Shown: positions 1-8,632 of the stretch, piece by piece | Layout of the letters: the number at the start of each line of letters is the position of its first letter | How positions within the stretch are numbered: the stretch's first letter is position 1 | Origin: Limnobacter sp. 130 | GTDB lineage: Bacteria > Pseudomonadota > Gammaproteobacteria > Burkholderiales > Burkholderiaceae_B | Reading direction: 5' to 3' | Length of the DNA stretch: 64,000 nt | Assembly: GCF_902506325.1 (NCBI RefSeq) | Contig: NZ_LR732328.1 | Location: 1,547,071 to 1,611,070 of the forward strand | Notes under the pieces: model-generated | Told to the model about the DNA's origin: nothing | The model's database searches: none | What the model saw: only the letters and a program-made list of their open reading frames with translations | Position numbers and translations under genes: made by a program

Positions 1-2
1 CC

Positions 3-1121
3 AGCCTTGCTGCAACGGTGCCTGACATTGCGGTGTTTGGTGCAAGCACTTTGTTTGAGGCAGCTGCGCATTTGGTTGGGCATGGCAATCCGCTTGAGCA
101 ACAACACGGCAGTGTACAAAGCAGTCAAAGTCAGCCGCATTTTCCTGACATGGCCGAGGTCATTGGGCATCAAACGGCAAAACATGCGCTACTGACCGCC
201 ACCGCAGGTCAGCACCACATTCGCTTGGTGGGGCCTCCCGGAAGTGGAAAATCCATGCTGGCACAGCGTGTTGGTGGGCTGATGCCGCCCTTGCCTTTCG
301 AGGACTCGCTTGAAATTTCGGCCATTCGAAGCTTGAAAGGCGAAAGCGATTTACTCAGCCCGCAGCGCCCTTTCCGCAACCCGCACCCCAGCAGCTCAAT
401 GGCAGCCCTGATTGGCGGGGGAAACCCGCCCTCTCCGGGAGAAATTACCCTGGCGCACCAGGGCATTTTATTCACGGATGAAGTGCTGGAATTTGATCGC
501 CGTTGCCTGGAGTCGTTGCGTGAGCCCCTGGAAACAGGGCGGGTCAATATTTCCAGATCGGGCCACCAAGCCAGTTTCCCGGCCAGGTTTCTGTGGGTGT
601 GTGCACACAACCCCTGCCCATGCGGCTGGTTGGGTCACCCGGCCAGAGAATGCCGCTGCACCCCAGACCAGGTTCGGAAATATCAAAACAAGCTTTCTGG
701 CCCCTTGGCCGATCGGCTTGATATTTCAGTGGAGGTGCAGGCCATTGACCACGGTACACTGCTGCACGCAGAAGTAGAGCACAACGAACAGGCTGGCAGT
801 GCACGGCTACGTGCCCAGGTTGAAAAGGCCCGCGCAATTCAACTTCAACGCCAAGGTTGCTTGAATGGTGAAATGAGTGCCGGGCAAATCAGCAAGCATT
901 GCAAACCGGCCAACAGCGCGGAAAAACTATTGCTGGCCTATGCCCAGAAAAACCACCTTTCCGCACGGGCGTTGCACCGAATTTGCCGAGTGGCCAGAAC
1001 GCTTGCGGACCTGGATGAGGTCAGTCAAATCGATAAAAAACACATTGCCACAGCCATTCAGTACCGCAGGGCGCTGGCTGGCGAGTCAAGCAGCCAGTCG
1101 CCAGTGACCCATACACCGTAA
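3..1121 (+). CDS. comM: YifB/ComM-type AAA+ ATPase (Mg-chelatase-like), 5' end outside window
   Basis: The reading frame is open from the left edge, so the N-terminal part of the protein lies outside the window and 372 codons remain. A Walker A motif (GPPGSGKSM) lies near base 230 and a Walker B-like LFTDEVLEF near base 470. A cysteine-rich stretch (NPCPCGW...CRC) near base 610 is typical of the YifB/ComM family. The family are hexameric helicase-like AAA+ proteins; ComM promotes branch migration during natural transformation, while other members have no proven role. The gene converges with the MFS gene downstream, only 7 bases away. Family assignment is firm; a role in competence is inferred from homologues. 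Confidence 0.88.
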   Translation, partial: SLAATVPDIAVFGASTLFEAAAHLVGHGNPLEQQHGSVQSSQSQPHFPDMAEVIGHQTAKHALLTATAGQHHIRLVGPPGSGKSMLAQRVGGLMPPLPFEDSLEISAIRSLKGESDLLSPQRPFRNPHPSSSMAALIGGGNPPSPGEITLAHQGILFTDEVLEFDRRCLESLREPLETGRVNISRSGHQASFPARFLWVCAHNPCPCGWLGHPARECRCTPDQVRKYQNKLSGPLADRLDISVEVQAIDHGTLLHAEVEHNEQAGSARLRAQVEKARAIQLQRQGCLNGEMSAGQISKHCKPANSAEKLLLAYAQKNHLSARALHRICRVARTLADLDEVSQIDKKHIATAIQYRRALAGESSSQSPVTHTP

Positions 1122-1128
1122 GCCATGC

Positions 1129-2439
1129 TCAACCCCCGCGTTGTTGCTCTGCTCCGAATGGGATCAGATGACTGACCTTGCGGCCGGGTCGCGCATACCA
1201 AACCCAGCTGCACAACTGCATGACCCACAAAATGGCCAGGGAAATCCGCATGGCATCGGTGCTGCTGAGCCCCAATGCCGCAAATGTATCAATACCAATA
1301 CCAATGCCCCATTGAATGCTGAAAGCACCAATGAAGATCAACAAATTCAACGCCGTGCTGGAGCGACCGGTGAGTTTTTTTGGAAATGGTTTGTTACAAG
1401 TTGCGTAGGTCATGATGCCTGACGAAATCAGGAATGCATGAATCAGCCAACCCCACAGGCCCGATTGTGCCCCCTGCACAATTTGAACCGCAAAGATCAC
1501 CAGCGACAACCCCATGCCAATCAGCATGATCTGGTCTTCATCACCCCCTGCCTTCGACACCCGACGCGTTAAAAAACCAAGCGCCAAATACCCAAGCATG
1601 AGCACCGCGGAAATCCAGAACATGTTTTGTGCAGCCTGCGCATTGCTCACCCCGATCACGTTGGTAAACCAGGGGCCAACCCACAAACCATGAAACGCCA
1701 TGAATCCGCCTTGCGTAATCATGGCCAGGGGTGCCACACGCCAAAAGTGCGGGTGCGCATAAATGGCTTTGTAGCCTTGGGCCATGTCAGCAACGGACTG
1801 GGTTTTTTGCGGCTTGAACAGCGAAGGCAATGCAAACCACAAGGCCAAACCTGCCAATACACACAGCACTGCTGCCACACCAAACACACCGCGCCAACCC
1901 AAAGCGGGCAAAGCCGCCTCGACGGGGGTTGTGACGGTAAGCGCACCCAATGAACCAGCCACCAGCATCCATGAAGACAGACTGGCCTGCATGTGCGGTC
2001 GAAAGTACAGCGAGTAGGCTTTCACCGCCGCCATCAAGCAGGCTGACACACCCACGCCAATCAATGCACGGCCCAACCACAGTACCAAGTAGGAGTCTGC
2101 CACTGCAAAAAGCAAGGCACCCAAGGCAGCAAAACCAATGAGTACCGCTTCTACGCGCCGGGGACCATAGCGGTCGAGCATCACGCCTACGGGCAACTGC
2201 ATGATGGCAAACGAGAGGAAATAGGCCGAGGCCAAAAAACCCAACTGCCCCGCAGTCAATCCCAGTTCCTGAACCAAAGGCTGGGCGATCACCGCATTGA
2301 TGGCCCGAAACGCATAGGACATGACGTAGGCCACAGCGAATATGATGAACACGCGCATGGCCAGGCCACCGCTGACATACATATGCTCAACGCCATCGGG
2401 GCCTATTTCATGTGACACGTCTTGAGGGTTGTACCGCAT
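1129..2439 (-). CDS. Major facilitator superfamily transporter
   Basis: A 436-residue, very hydrophobic protein with about twelve predicted membrane segments. The MFS signature between helices 2 and 3 is visible as GVMLDRYGPRR. It sits in the inner membrane and should move a small solute by proton or substrate antiport; the substrate cannot be read from sequence. I chose the ATG at 2439 because it overlaps the stop codon of the upstream lipoprotein gene by one base (TAATG), a sign of translational coupling. A longer in-frame start at 2472 exists but would run into that lipoprotein gene. Confidence 0.85.
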   Translation of the reverse strand: MRYNPQDVSHEIGPDGVEHMYVSGGLAMRVFIIFAVAYVMSYAFRAINAVIAQPLVQELGLTAGQLGFLASAYFLSFAIMQLPVGVMLDRYGPRRVEAVLIGFAALGALLFAVADSYLVLWLGRALIGVGVSACLMAAVKAYSLYFRPHMQASLSSWMLVAGSLGALTVTTPVEAALPALGWRGVFGVAAVLCVLAGLALWFALPSLFKPQKTQSVADMAQGYKAIYAHPHFWRVAPLAMITQGGFMAFHGLWVGPWFTNVIGVSNAQAAQNMFWISAVLMLGYLALGFLTRRVSKAGGDEDQIMLIGMGLSLVIFAVQIVQGAQSGLWGWLIHAFLISSGIMTYATCNKPFPKKLTGRSSTALNLLIFIGAFSIQWGIGIGIDTFAALGLSSTDAMRISLAILWVMQLCSWVWYARPGRKVSHLIPFGAEQQRGG

Positions 2440-2981
2440 TACTGCCCCAACAGCGAAAATCCGCCAAACCATGAAGTGACCGAATCAGGATTGGCCGCCT
2501 CGCCGGGACCCATCATCATTACCTGGTACAGAATTCCCTGGTGCTCAAAAAAACGGGCTTGCGCAAAAGCAGTTTCACCGTTTGGCAAAGTGCCTTTGAT
2601 TGACATTTCATGCACAGTTTTACCCAGCCATTGAATCGGTTTCAGATCCGGTTGGCCTGCGGAAATATTGTTGGCCACCGCTTGTGCCAACGCATCGCGC
2701 AACACACCGCCTTGCGCTACCAACTCACCCTGCAAAGGCACGGTGCCAACCGCAAAGTACAAACCTTCAACCTGCGCAGCATGCAAAGTCAACGGCACCT
2801 TCAGGCCAATCAGGTCCATGGTCCGTGTGACTTGTGCAGGCTTGTCAGGAAAGGTGGCCATGTAGCCTATGTCGGTATTGGGCACCACGCGCCAGTTGAA
2901 CTGGGGCGAGCAAGCGACCAGGGCGCATAATGCAAACAAGGTGACAAAAATTGCGCGGCTTTGAGCAAAGGCTTTATTCAT
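2439..2981 (-). CDS. Small predicted lipoprotein, function unknown
   Basis: A 180-residue protein. The N-terminus MNKAFAQSRAIFVTLFALCA is a lipoprotein signal peptide ending in a lipobox (ALVAC), so the mature protein should be anchored to a membrane by its cysteine. The rest is a compact soluble domain of about 150 residues that I do not recognise. The start at 2981 is chosen because it places the signal peptide at the N-terminus; the frame is open further upstream but without signal-peptide character. It is translationally coupled to the MFS transporter, so a periplasmic role linked to that transport step is possible but inferred. Confidence 0.7.
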   Translation of the reverse strand: MNKAFAQSRAIFVTLFALCALVACSPQFNWRVVPNTDIGYMATFPDKPAQVTRTMDLIGLKVPLTLHAAQVEGLYFAVGTVPLQGELVAQGGVLRDALAQAVANNISAGQPDLKPIQWLGKTVHEMSIKGTLPNGETAFAQARFFEHQGILYQVMMMGPGEAANPDSVTSWFGGFSLLGQ

Positions 2982-3071
2982 GAGACGCTTTAAGGCGAAA
3001 ATTAGGCAGGTGCTCCATTGTAGGGGCACTTCATGCAGATCAATAGCAGTGATAACCAGAGTGTGAACAGA

Positions 3072-3404
3072 ATGGGTATTGTGAAATTTAAATCCAAAGC
3101 AGCCGGCGACATTGTGATGTTCAAGTCCAACGCAGAGCAACTATTTCGAATTATGGGAATTGAGGCCAGCGAACGCGGCGTGATCGAGCCCCAGGACCTT
3201 GCACATGCGCATGCACAACTGGTTGCTGCTGTGAACATGGAGCGCATGGCCAAAGCCGAGAACCCGGTCAATGAAGACGAACTGACGGTGGAAGAGAAGA
3301 TTGCCCTTAAAAACCATGTGGCTCTTGAGCAGCGCGCCTTCCCATTGCTGAAAATGCTGGAAGAGGCGCAAAAGAAGAATGTGGATGTGCACTGGGGATT
3401 CTAA
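3072..3404 (+). CDS. DUF1840-family protein
   Basis: A 110-residue cytoplasmic protein whose N-terminus (MGIVKFKSKAAGDIVMF) matches the beginning of DUF1840 proteins, small uncharacterised proteins common in betaproteobacteria. The middle is charged and helical and no catalytic motif is visible. I prefer the ATG at 3072 over the upstream ATG at 3033 because family members begin at this point. The stop codon sits inside the loop of a perfect 8-bp hairpin (3394-3413). Function is unknown. Confidence 0.75.
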   Translation: MGIVKFKSKAAGDIVMFKSNAEQLFRIMGIEASERGVIEPQDLAHAHAQLVAAVNMERMAKAENPVNEDELTVEEKIALKNHVALEQRAFPLLKMLEEAQKKNVDVHWGF

Positions 3405-3413
3405 AGAATCCCC
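3394..3413. terminator. Hairpin overlapping the DUF1840 stop codon, possible terminator
   Basis: A perfect inverted repeat, GGGGATTC-TAAA-GAATCCCC, lies between two convergent genes and contains the DUF1840 stop codon in its loop. No clean T-tract follows on either strand, so intrinsic termination is uncertain. Confidence 0.35.
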
Positions 3414-3423
3414 CCTGATTTCT

Positions 3424-3945
3424 TCAGGCGTTCGCCGTGTCGCGGCGACGAACAGGCCCTGCGATTGCTTCAACCTGCAACTGGGTTTTCTTGCCCAGGC
3501 CGATTAAAAAGCCCAGTTCGGCGACTACAAACAAAGGGCCAATTGCCAAACCAATCACATCGTCCACAAACGCGGGTTTGCGCCCTTCGTAGTAGTGACC
3601 AACAAACTGGATAATCCAGCCCACCACAAAAATTCCCACGCCGGCACCCAACCAAGCCACTGTGCTTAACGTTGCGAAATGCCCTGCGGTCAACAACAAA
3701 GCGCCGTGAATAAAAAACATGGCCAGGCCGTAACTCAAGCTGAGCTTGAAATAAAACAGGCTGGACAGCAGAAACACCACCAAAGCTGGCGTTACCGCAA
3801 TACCGGCCACATCGATCGACACACGCGACAAGAGAATAAGCACCGACAACACAATAATGGGCACGCCAATAAAGTGCGTGGCAATGTTGCGAGGGTCACG
3901 GTGGTAGGTGGCATACGTGGCCAGTTGGTCAACCAGGGTTCTCAT
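3424..3945 (-). CDS. Mpo1/YGL010w-like membrane protein (DUF962)
   Basis: A 173-residue membrane protein with about four hydrophobic segments. The conserved histidine regions of the DUF962 (Mpo1-like) family are present: YHRDPRNIATHFIGVP near the N-terminus and QFVGHYYEGRKPA in the second half. Yeast Mpo1 is an Fe(II)-dependent dioxygenase acting on 2-hydroxy fatty acids; bacterial members are mostly unstudied. The ATG at 3945 follows a good ribosome binding site (GAGGAG), which decides against a start 10 codons upstream. Oxygenase activity here is inferred from the family only. Confidence 0.75.
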   Translation of the reverse strand: MRTLVDQLATYATYHRDPRNIATHFIGVPIIVLSVLILLSRVSIDVAGIAVTPALVVFLLSSLFYFKLSLSYGLAMFFIHGALLLTAGHFATLSTVAWLGAGVGIFVVGWIIQFVGHYYEGRKPAFVDDVIGLAIGPLFVVAELGFLIGLGKKTQLQVEAIAGPVRRRDTANA

Positions 3946-4088
3946 GGCTTGTTCTCCTCGAAGCGGCAATTGCACTAAATATTTGATTTTGAGGGTATAT
4001 GGTTACAAATCACACTCCAAAGGTCTGTCAATTGCCTGACATTTGATGCTAATTTAGTGGCAAAGGTGGAGACATTTACAAAACAACA

Positions 4089-4799
4089 ATGCAAACACTC
4101 AATATTCAACACATTTTGAACCGCGGAAAGTGGTTTGCCAACCTGCCAAGTAACCTTCAACAGGCTTTGCTAAAACACGGTGCGCTGCGCCAGTTTCAAA
4201 ACGGGCAACGCTTGTTCTCGAGGGGTGACTGTGCCGACGGGCTGTACGCAGTGCTCAGTGGTTCGGTTCAAATTGTAGGGGCCAGCAAACACGGCGCGGA
4301 AGACAAACACGTGATCTTGACTTTGATCGACCCGCCCGACTGGTTTGGGGAAATTTGCCTGTTTGACCGGCAACCCAGAACCCACGACGCCATGGCCGAT
4401 GGACCGGCCACCGTGTTCCACGTTCGGCAAACATTGCTCGACCAACTCATTGCAGAGAACCCCAATTACTGGCGTGATTTTGGCCTGTTGCTGACTCAGA
4501 AAGTGCGTCTTATTTTTGGCGCGATTGAGGATGCGGCCCTGCTGCCCACCCACACACGACTGGCCCGCAGATTACTGCAAATGGCAGAGGGTTACGGTAT
4601 ACGCGCTGACAGCAACACAGTTAGCGCCCGAACTTTGCATGTGTCGCAGGAAAAACTGTCGGCCATGCTGTCAGTTTCCCGGCAGACCGTGAACCAAATG
4701 CTGAAAGAACTCGAAAATGACGGCTTGCTGCAACTGGGACGGGGCAATATTGAAATTTTGAACCTTGACGGTTTGAAACTAAAAGGCCAGGTGATATAG
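4089..4799 (+). CDS. Crp/Fnr-family transcriptional regulator
   Basis: A 236-residue regulator. Residues about 20-130 form a cyclic-nucleotide-binding-type beta barrel (NGQRLFSRGDCADGLYAVLSG), followed by a dimerisation helix. A C-terminal winged helix contains the recognition helix region SAMLSVSRQTVNQMLKELE. The cluster of N-terminal cysteines that binds the Fe-S centre in FNR is absent, so this is more CRP-like than FNR-like. It is divergent from the DUF962 gene and upstream of the DUF4394 lipoprotein, with no clear regulatory link to either. The effector molecule is unknown. Confidence 0.85.
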   Translation: MQTLNIQHILNRGKWFANLPSNLQQALLKHGALRQFQNGQRLFSRGDCADGLYAVLSGSVQIVGASKHGAEDKHVILTLIDPPDWFGEICLFDRQPRTHDAMADGPATVFHVRQTLLDQLIAENPNYWRDFGLLLTQKVRLIFGAIEDAALLPTHTRLARRLLQMAEGYGIRADSNTVSARTLHVSQEKLSAMLSVSRQTVNQMLKELENDGLLQLGRGNIEILNLDGLKLKGQVI

Positions 4800-4888
4800 C
4801 TGCATCCAAAACCCGCCACCGGGTGTTCCCTCTCTGTCGACTTGTAATTTGACACCTGTTTTAAGCATCAACGACAGAGGGATTAAAA

Positions 4889-6676
4889 ATGATATTCAAG
4901 AAAAAATTTGTGGCACTGGCTTTGTCCAGTTTGGTGTTGGGTGGTTGTTTTTCAGATGATGACAACCTGAACTTAAGTGCCGGTGATGTGTTCTTGCTGA
5001 CAGACGCAAACCAGTTGGCGTCGCTCAACCGTGACAACCCCTCTCAGCTTAGAACCAGCACCCAGCTAAGTGGCTTCATGAGCAGCGGCGAAGTCGCCAT
5101 TGGCATGGACTTCCGCCCTTTCAACGGTAAGCTGTACGTGGTCACCAAAGACGCCAGCGATGTGGGTCGGGCTTACACAGTCAACACAAGCACTGGCGCA
5201 CTGACTTTTATTGCCACCTTGGTGGCTGACCCTGCAGACGACTCGCCAGGAAATGCCGCGTACGCCACTTTGTTGGGCGATAATTTTGGCGTCGACTTCA
5301 ACCCGGCGGCTGACGCCTTGCGCGTTGTCAGCGATGCAGGTCAGAACCTGCGCATTTTTCTGGACAACGATCGCCGCGCTACAAAAACAGCGGGGCAAAC
5401 CATTACCGATCTGGAAATCAATGGCGGCCCGGCCAATGCTGAAACCACTGGCGCGGCGTACACCAACTCGTTCGACGGCACCAGCGGCACTCGCTTGTTT
5501 GACATCGACACGGTGAACAGCCGCCTGGTACAACAAAATGCCAACCCTGGAACACTGACCGACATTGCGCCCCTGGGAGTGAGCGCAACAGCTGTTAACG
5601 GCTTTGACATCGATCCGGAAACCAACGTGGGTTATGCCCTGTTGACAGTTGGCGCTAGCAAAGGGTTGTACACGGTACGGATTCCTGACGCCGCAGAGAC
5701 ATTGCCCATTGCGACCAACGCAGCTGCGCTGCTTGGCAATGTGAACATCAGCGGCAATGTGATCGGACTCGCTCTTGAACTGAACAAAAATCCAACCGTA
5801 GTTGGTCTGAACGGTACATTGACCGCCCCCACGCTGTTCTCCTTCACGCTGCGCACACCAAACACCATTAGCACACCAGTTGCGGTGACTGGCCTGGCAG
5901 CGGGTGACCAATTGCTGGGCATTGATGTACGCCCAGCCACCGGCGAGTTGTACGGCTTTGTGCGCAACGGAACGAATGGCAAGTTGTACACCATCAATCC
6001 TGACACAGGTGCATCGACTTTGAAGTCGAGCCTGAGCAATGCCAACACCGCAGGTGCTGCGCTGGTATTTGATGCCGCAAAGGTTTACAGCATTGACTTC
6101 AACCCGGCTGCAGATCGTTTGCGACTGGTCAGCTCGGGCAATGGTGACGGCGAAAACTATCGCATCAATGTGGACACGGGTGCAACCATCGTTGAAAGAG
6201 ATCAAACGGCTGCGCCGGGTGGAGACCCGGCAGGCGGAGATCTTAGATCAGACGCTGGTGCACCAACGCCAGCCGCAGTTGATTTCAGCGTGACGCAAAT
6301 TGCGTATACCCGCAATTTCTCGTCGACCATTCGCCCAGCCCCATCCACAAGAATGTTTGATATTGATTCCGTTAACTCAACATTGTTGCAACAGCTACCA
6401 CCCAACACCGGTTTGCTCAGGCAAATCGGCGCCGTTGGTGGTGGCGGTTTGAATAACTTTGCCGGCTTCGATGTGGTGGGTGGTGACGATGGTGCCCGTG
6501 TGATTGCAGGACGTATCGGTACGACTGGACCATACAGCCTGTTTGACATCAACTTGAGTACAGGTGCTGCGATGCCAGCTGGCGCCTTGATTGGTGCAGG
6601 TGCCACCAATCAAATCGGTGGCGGGACAGGGCCTGCCGATCTTCGTGACCTGGCGATTATTTACAACCAGCAGTAA
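4889..6676 (+). CDS. DUF4394 lipoprotein with two beta-propeller-like repeats
   Basis: A 595-residue exported protein. The N-terminus MIFKKKFVALALSSLVLGGC is a lipoprotein signal peptide with a lipobox. The mature part is two tandem copies of the DUF4394 domain, roughly residues 30-300 and 310-590. Both copies show GIDVRP/GMDFRP, SIDFNPAADRLR/GVDFNPAADALR and RMFDIDSVNSTLLQQ-type motifs. DUF4394 proteins are predicted surface or periplasmic propeller proteins of unknown function. The gene ends just before a strong bidirectional terminator and appears to be monocistronic. Confidence 0.8.
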   Translation: MIFKKKFVALALSSLVLGGCFSDDDNLNLSAGDVFLLTDANQLASLNRDNPSQLRTSTQLSGFMSSGEVAIGMDFRPFNGKLYVVTKDASDVGRAYTVNTSTGALTFIATLVADPADDSPGNAAYATLLGDNFGVDFNPAADALRVVSDAGQNLRIFLDNDRRATKTAGQTITDLEINGGPANAETTGAAYTNSFDGTSGTRLFDIDTVNSRLVQQNANPGTLTDIAPLGVSATAVNGFDIDPETNVGYALLTVGASKGLYTVRIPDAAETLPIATNAAALLGNVNISGNVIGLALELNKNPTVVGLNGTLTAPTLFSFTLRTPNTISTPVAVTGLAAGDQLLGIDVRPATGELYGFVRNGTNGKLYTINPDTGASTLKSSLSNANTAGAALVFDAAKVYSIDFNPAADRLRLVSSGNGDGENYRINVDTGATIVERDQTAAPGGDPAGGDLRSDAGAPTPAAVDFSVTQIAYTRNFSSTIRPAPSTRMFDIDSVNSTLLQQLPPNTGLLRQIGAVGGGGLNNFAGFDVVGGDDGARVIAGRIGTTGPYSLFDINLSTGAAMPAGALIGAGATNQIGGGTGPADLRDLAIIYNQQ

Positions 6677-6686
6677 TTCAAAGCTG

Positions 6687-6722
6687 AAAAAAAACCCCGG
6701 TCCAAAAGACCGGGGTTTTTTT
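6687..6722. terminator. Bidirectional intrinsic terminator
   Basis: An 8-bp GC-rich stem (CCCCGGTC / GACCGGGG, loop CAAAA) is flanked by eight A on the left and seven T on the right. It can therefore terminate both the DUF4394 gene (+) and the anti-sigma gene (-), which converge here. Confidence 0.9.
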
Positions 6723-6744
6723 ACGTTTCCAACTTTGCGACGAA

Positions 6745-7458
6745 TTACCTCAACGCCACCGCCGTACCAATGAACATGATTTCACCGGAAGGTCGATTGC
6801 CCAAAGGTGATCCTCCTGCCGGCTCCAGCGTGACTTCAAACAATTGCTTCTCTACCAATTCAGGTAAATTGTTTGCGGGCACCACCATCGGCTTGCCCCA
6901 TTCCATCAGCCCCAATGAAGTGGGCGCTGGGTCCGAAGGTGCTTTGGTCCACAATTGCAGCGTTTTGCCCATGTTGGCCGGGTTGCCCTCAATCGGAAGG
7001 TTGCCGATTTGATACACACGAATGGTGTCATCTGGCATGGCTTCGACCAACCACTCGGTTGTTTTGTCGGGGCTTTTCATCACAGCAACATAACGTGGGC
7101 CATCATTGGGCGCTTGGCCTGCACCCAGCAACTGCACACCCAGCACCACCGCAGCAGTGCTTGCAGCAACCGCCCAACCTTTCCAAAGCCATGCCAGAGG
7201 AGCAACTGAAGCTGTTGTCTCGCTTGCACGGGTCAATGAATGGTCTACCTTGGCCCACACTTTGGCACTAACTGGCTCTTGCTCGAATTTTCGGGACATG
7301 GCGGCAAAGTGATCCGTCCAGTTGCTCACCTCTTTGGCGAGTTCTGGGTCCTGGTTCAAGCGGCGCTCAAAATCCTGTCGCTCAGCGTCTGTCATTACGC
7401 CGAGCACGTACTCACCAGCCTCGATAATCTTGGCTTCTGTCTGCGTCGTCTCTGTCAT
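6745..7458 (-). CDS. Anti-sigma factor, RskA/anti-sigma-K type
   Basis: A 237-residue protein with a short cytosolic N-terminal helical region (EYVLGVMTDAERQDFERRL) that matches the sigma-binding part of RskA-like factors. One membrane segment follows at about residues 90-112 (WKGWAVAASTAAVVLGVQLL), then a periplasmic RskA domain ending in an EPAGGSP-type motif. It should hold the neighbouring ECF sigma factor at the membrane until a signal releases it. Its ATG at 7458 overlaps the sigma stop codon (ATGA), so the two are translationally coupled in the usual order. Confidence 0.88.
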   Translation of the reverse strand: MTETTQTEAKIIEAGEYVLGVMTDAERQDFERRLNQDPELAKEVSNWTDHFAAMSRKFEQEPVSAKVWAKVDHSLTRASETTASVAPLAWLWKGWAVAASTAAVVLGVQLLGAGQAPNDGPRYVAVMKSPDKTTEWLVEAMPDDTIRVYQIGNLPIEGNPANMGKTLQLWTKAPSDPAPTSLGLMEWGKPMVVPANNLPELVEKQLFEVTLEPAGGSPLGNRPSGEIMFIGTAVALR

Positions 7459-8003
7459 GACAAACACTCCTTCAATTTCAACAATCCCCGGCGTATCCAG
7501 CTTTTCACGCTGCCGAGGGGCGAATTCAGCCTCTGTGCGATTTGCTCATGGGTGTAACCATCAACAAAGGCCAACACAATGGCGTTGCGCTTGGTTTCGT
7601 CGAGCTTTCCCAAACACGCGCTTAGTTTTTCAGCTTCCTGGGCCAATTCCTGATTGTCGTTGGTCGACAGCTCGGGCACATCGTACTCTTCGGAAGACAC
7701 TTCCATCAGACGCTTGCGTACAGAGTTTAACGCCTGGTTGCGAACCACCGTGTACACCCAACCACGCGCTGATCCCAAGGCGGGTGAATATAAGCGAGAT
7801 CGATTCCAGACCTTGACCATGGCATCGTGTAACACCTCTTCGGCCAATTCACGCCGTTTCACGATTCTGTACGCCACCGAAAACAGCCAACGGCTGTCGC
7901 GCGCATAAATGGCCTGCAACGCAAATTTTTCGCCTCGAGCACAGGCCAGAAGCGCAGCCTCATAGTCAAAGTCGCTCGGGTCTGGAGAATTTTTTTCGGT
8001 CAC
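7455..8003 (-). CDS. ECF-family RNA polymerase sigma factor
   Basis: A protein of about 182 residues with sigma region 2 (LFSVAYRIVKRRELAEEVLHDAMVKVW) and sigma region 4 (DGYTHEQIAQRLNSPLGSVKSWIRRGL). It directs RNA polymerase to stress-type promoters. The start is unsure: GTG at 8003 is used here because region 2 begins soon after it, while a GTG at 8066 would add 21 hydrophobic residues unlike the family. It is coupled by an ATGA overlap to the anti-sigma gene. The signal and targets cannot be read from this window; Dps next door is a possible stress target. Confidence 0.85.
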   Translation of the reverse strand: MTEKNSPDPSDFDYEAALLACARGEKFALQAIYARDSRWLFSVAYRIVKRRELAEEVLHDAMVKVWNRSRLYSPALGSARGWVYTVVRNQALNSVRKRLMEVSSEEYDVPELSTNDNQELAQEAEKLSACLGKLDETKRNAIVLAFVDGYTHEQIAQRLNSPLGSVKSWIRRGLLKLKECLS

Positions 8004-8094
8004 GTTAACACTACTCGCAGCAAGATCAAACAGATGCAAAAGAAAGGGCAAAACAGGTTTGCCCACCCGCTTGGGTTACCAGACAACACCGGAA

Positions 8095-8601
8095 TCAATC
8101 TTCAAGCAAAGCACGAAGCATCCAGGCTGTTTTTTCATGTATGTCCATGCGCTGGGTCAGAATATCCGCAGAAGGCTGATCATCCCCGTCTTCAATGATC
8201 GGAAAAATCTCGCGGGCTGTACGCGCAAGCGCCTCGTGGCCCTTGGCCAGAATTTCCACCATTTCCATGGCCTTTGGCGGCTTGGCGGGCGCATCTTTCA
8301 AGGTGCTTAATTTTGCGAACTCGGCGTAAGAACCCGGTGCATGAAAACCCAGTGCTCGAATGCGTTCCGCAATTGGGTCCACTGCATTCCACATTTCGGT
8401 GTATTGACCCATGAACATGGTGTGCAGGGTATTGAACATTTTGCCAGTCACATTCCAGTGGAAATTGTGCGTGGTCAAATACAAAGTATAGGTTTCAGCC
8501 AACAGGCGGCTAAGGGCCTGAGCAATAGCTGCACGCTTGGCATCGGGAATGCCGATGTTGATTGAAGGCATGTCGGGTTTTTTTGCTGCTGCTTTTGCCA
8601 T
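8095..8601 (-). CDS. dps: Dps-family DNA-protection / miniferritin protein
   Basis: A 168-residue ferritin-like protein. The Dps signature is seen as LYLTTHNFHWNVTGKMF, with the ferroxidase-centre ligands continuing in DPIAERIRALG. Length and motif order fit Dps, a dodecamer that oxidises and stores iron with peroxide and binds DNA in the cytoplasm. The lysine-rich N-terminus (MAKAAAKKP) would suit DNA contact. It lies 92 bases from the ECF sigma gene on the same strand, so stress regulation is plausible but not shown. Confidence 0.9.
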   Translation of the reverse strand: MAKAAAKKPDMPSINIGIPDAKRAAIAQALSRLLAETYTLYLTTHNFHWNVTGKMFNTLHTMFMGQYTEMWNAVDPIAERIRALGFHAPGSYAEFAKLSTLKDAPAKPPKAMEMVEILAKGHEALARTAREIFPIIEDGDDQPSADILTQRMDIHEKTAWMLRALLED

Positions 8602-8632
8602 CAGAAAACTCCTTTACGTACCAATGAATTCT

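Noticed and set aside
5066-6205. Minus-strand open frame of 379 codons opposite the DUF4394 gene
   Set aside because: Rich in Cys, Gln and His with no domain; it is the mirror of a strongly coding lipoprotein gene.
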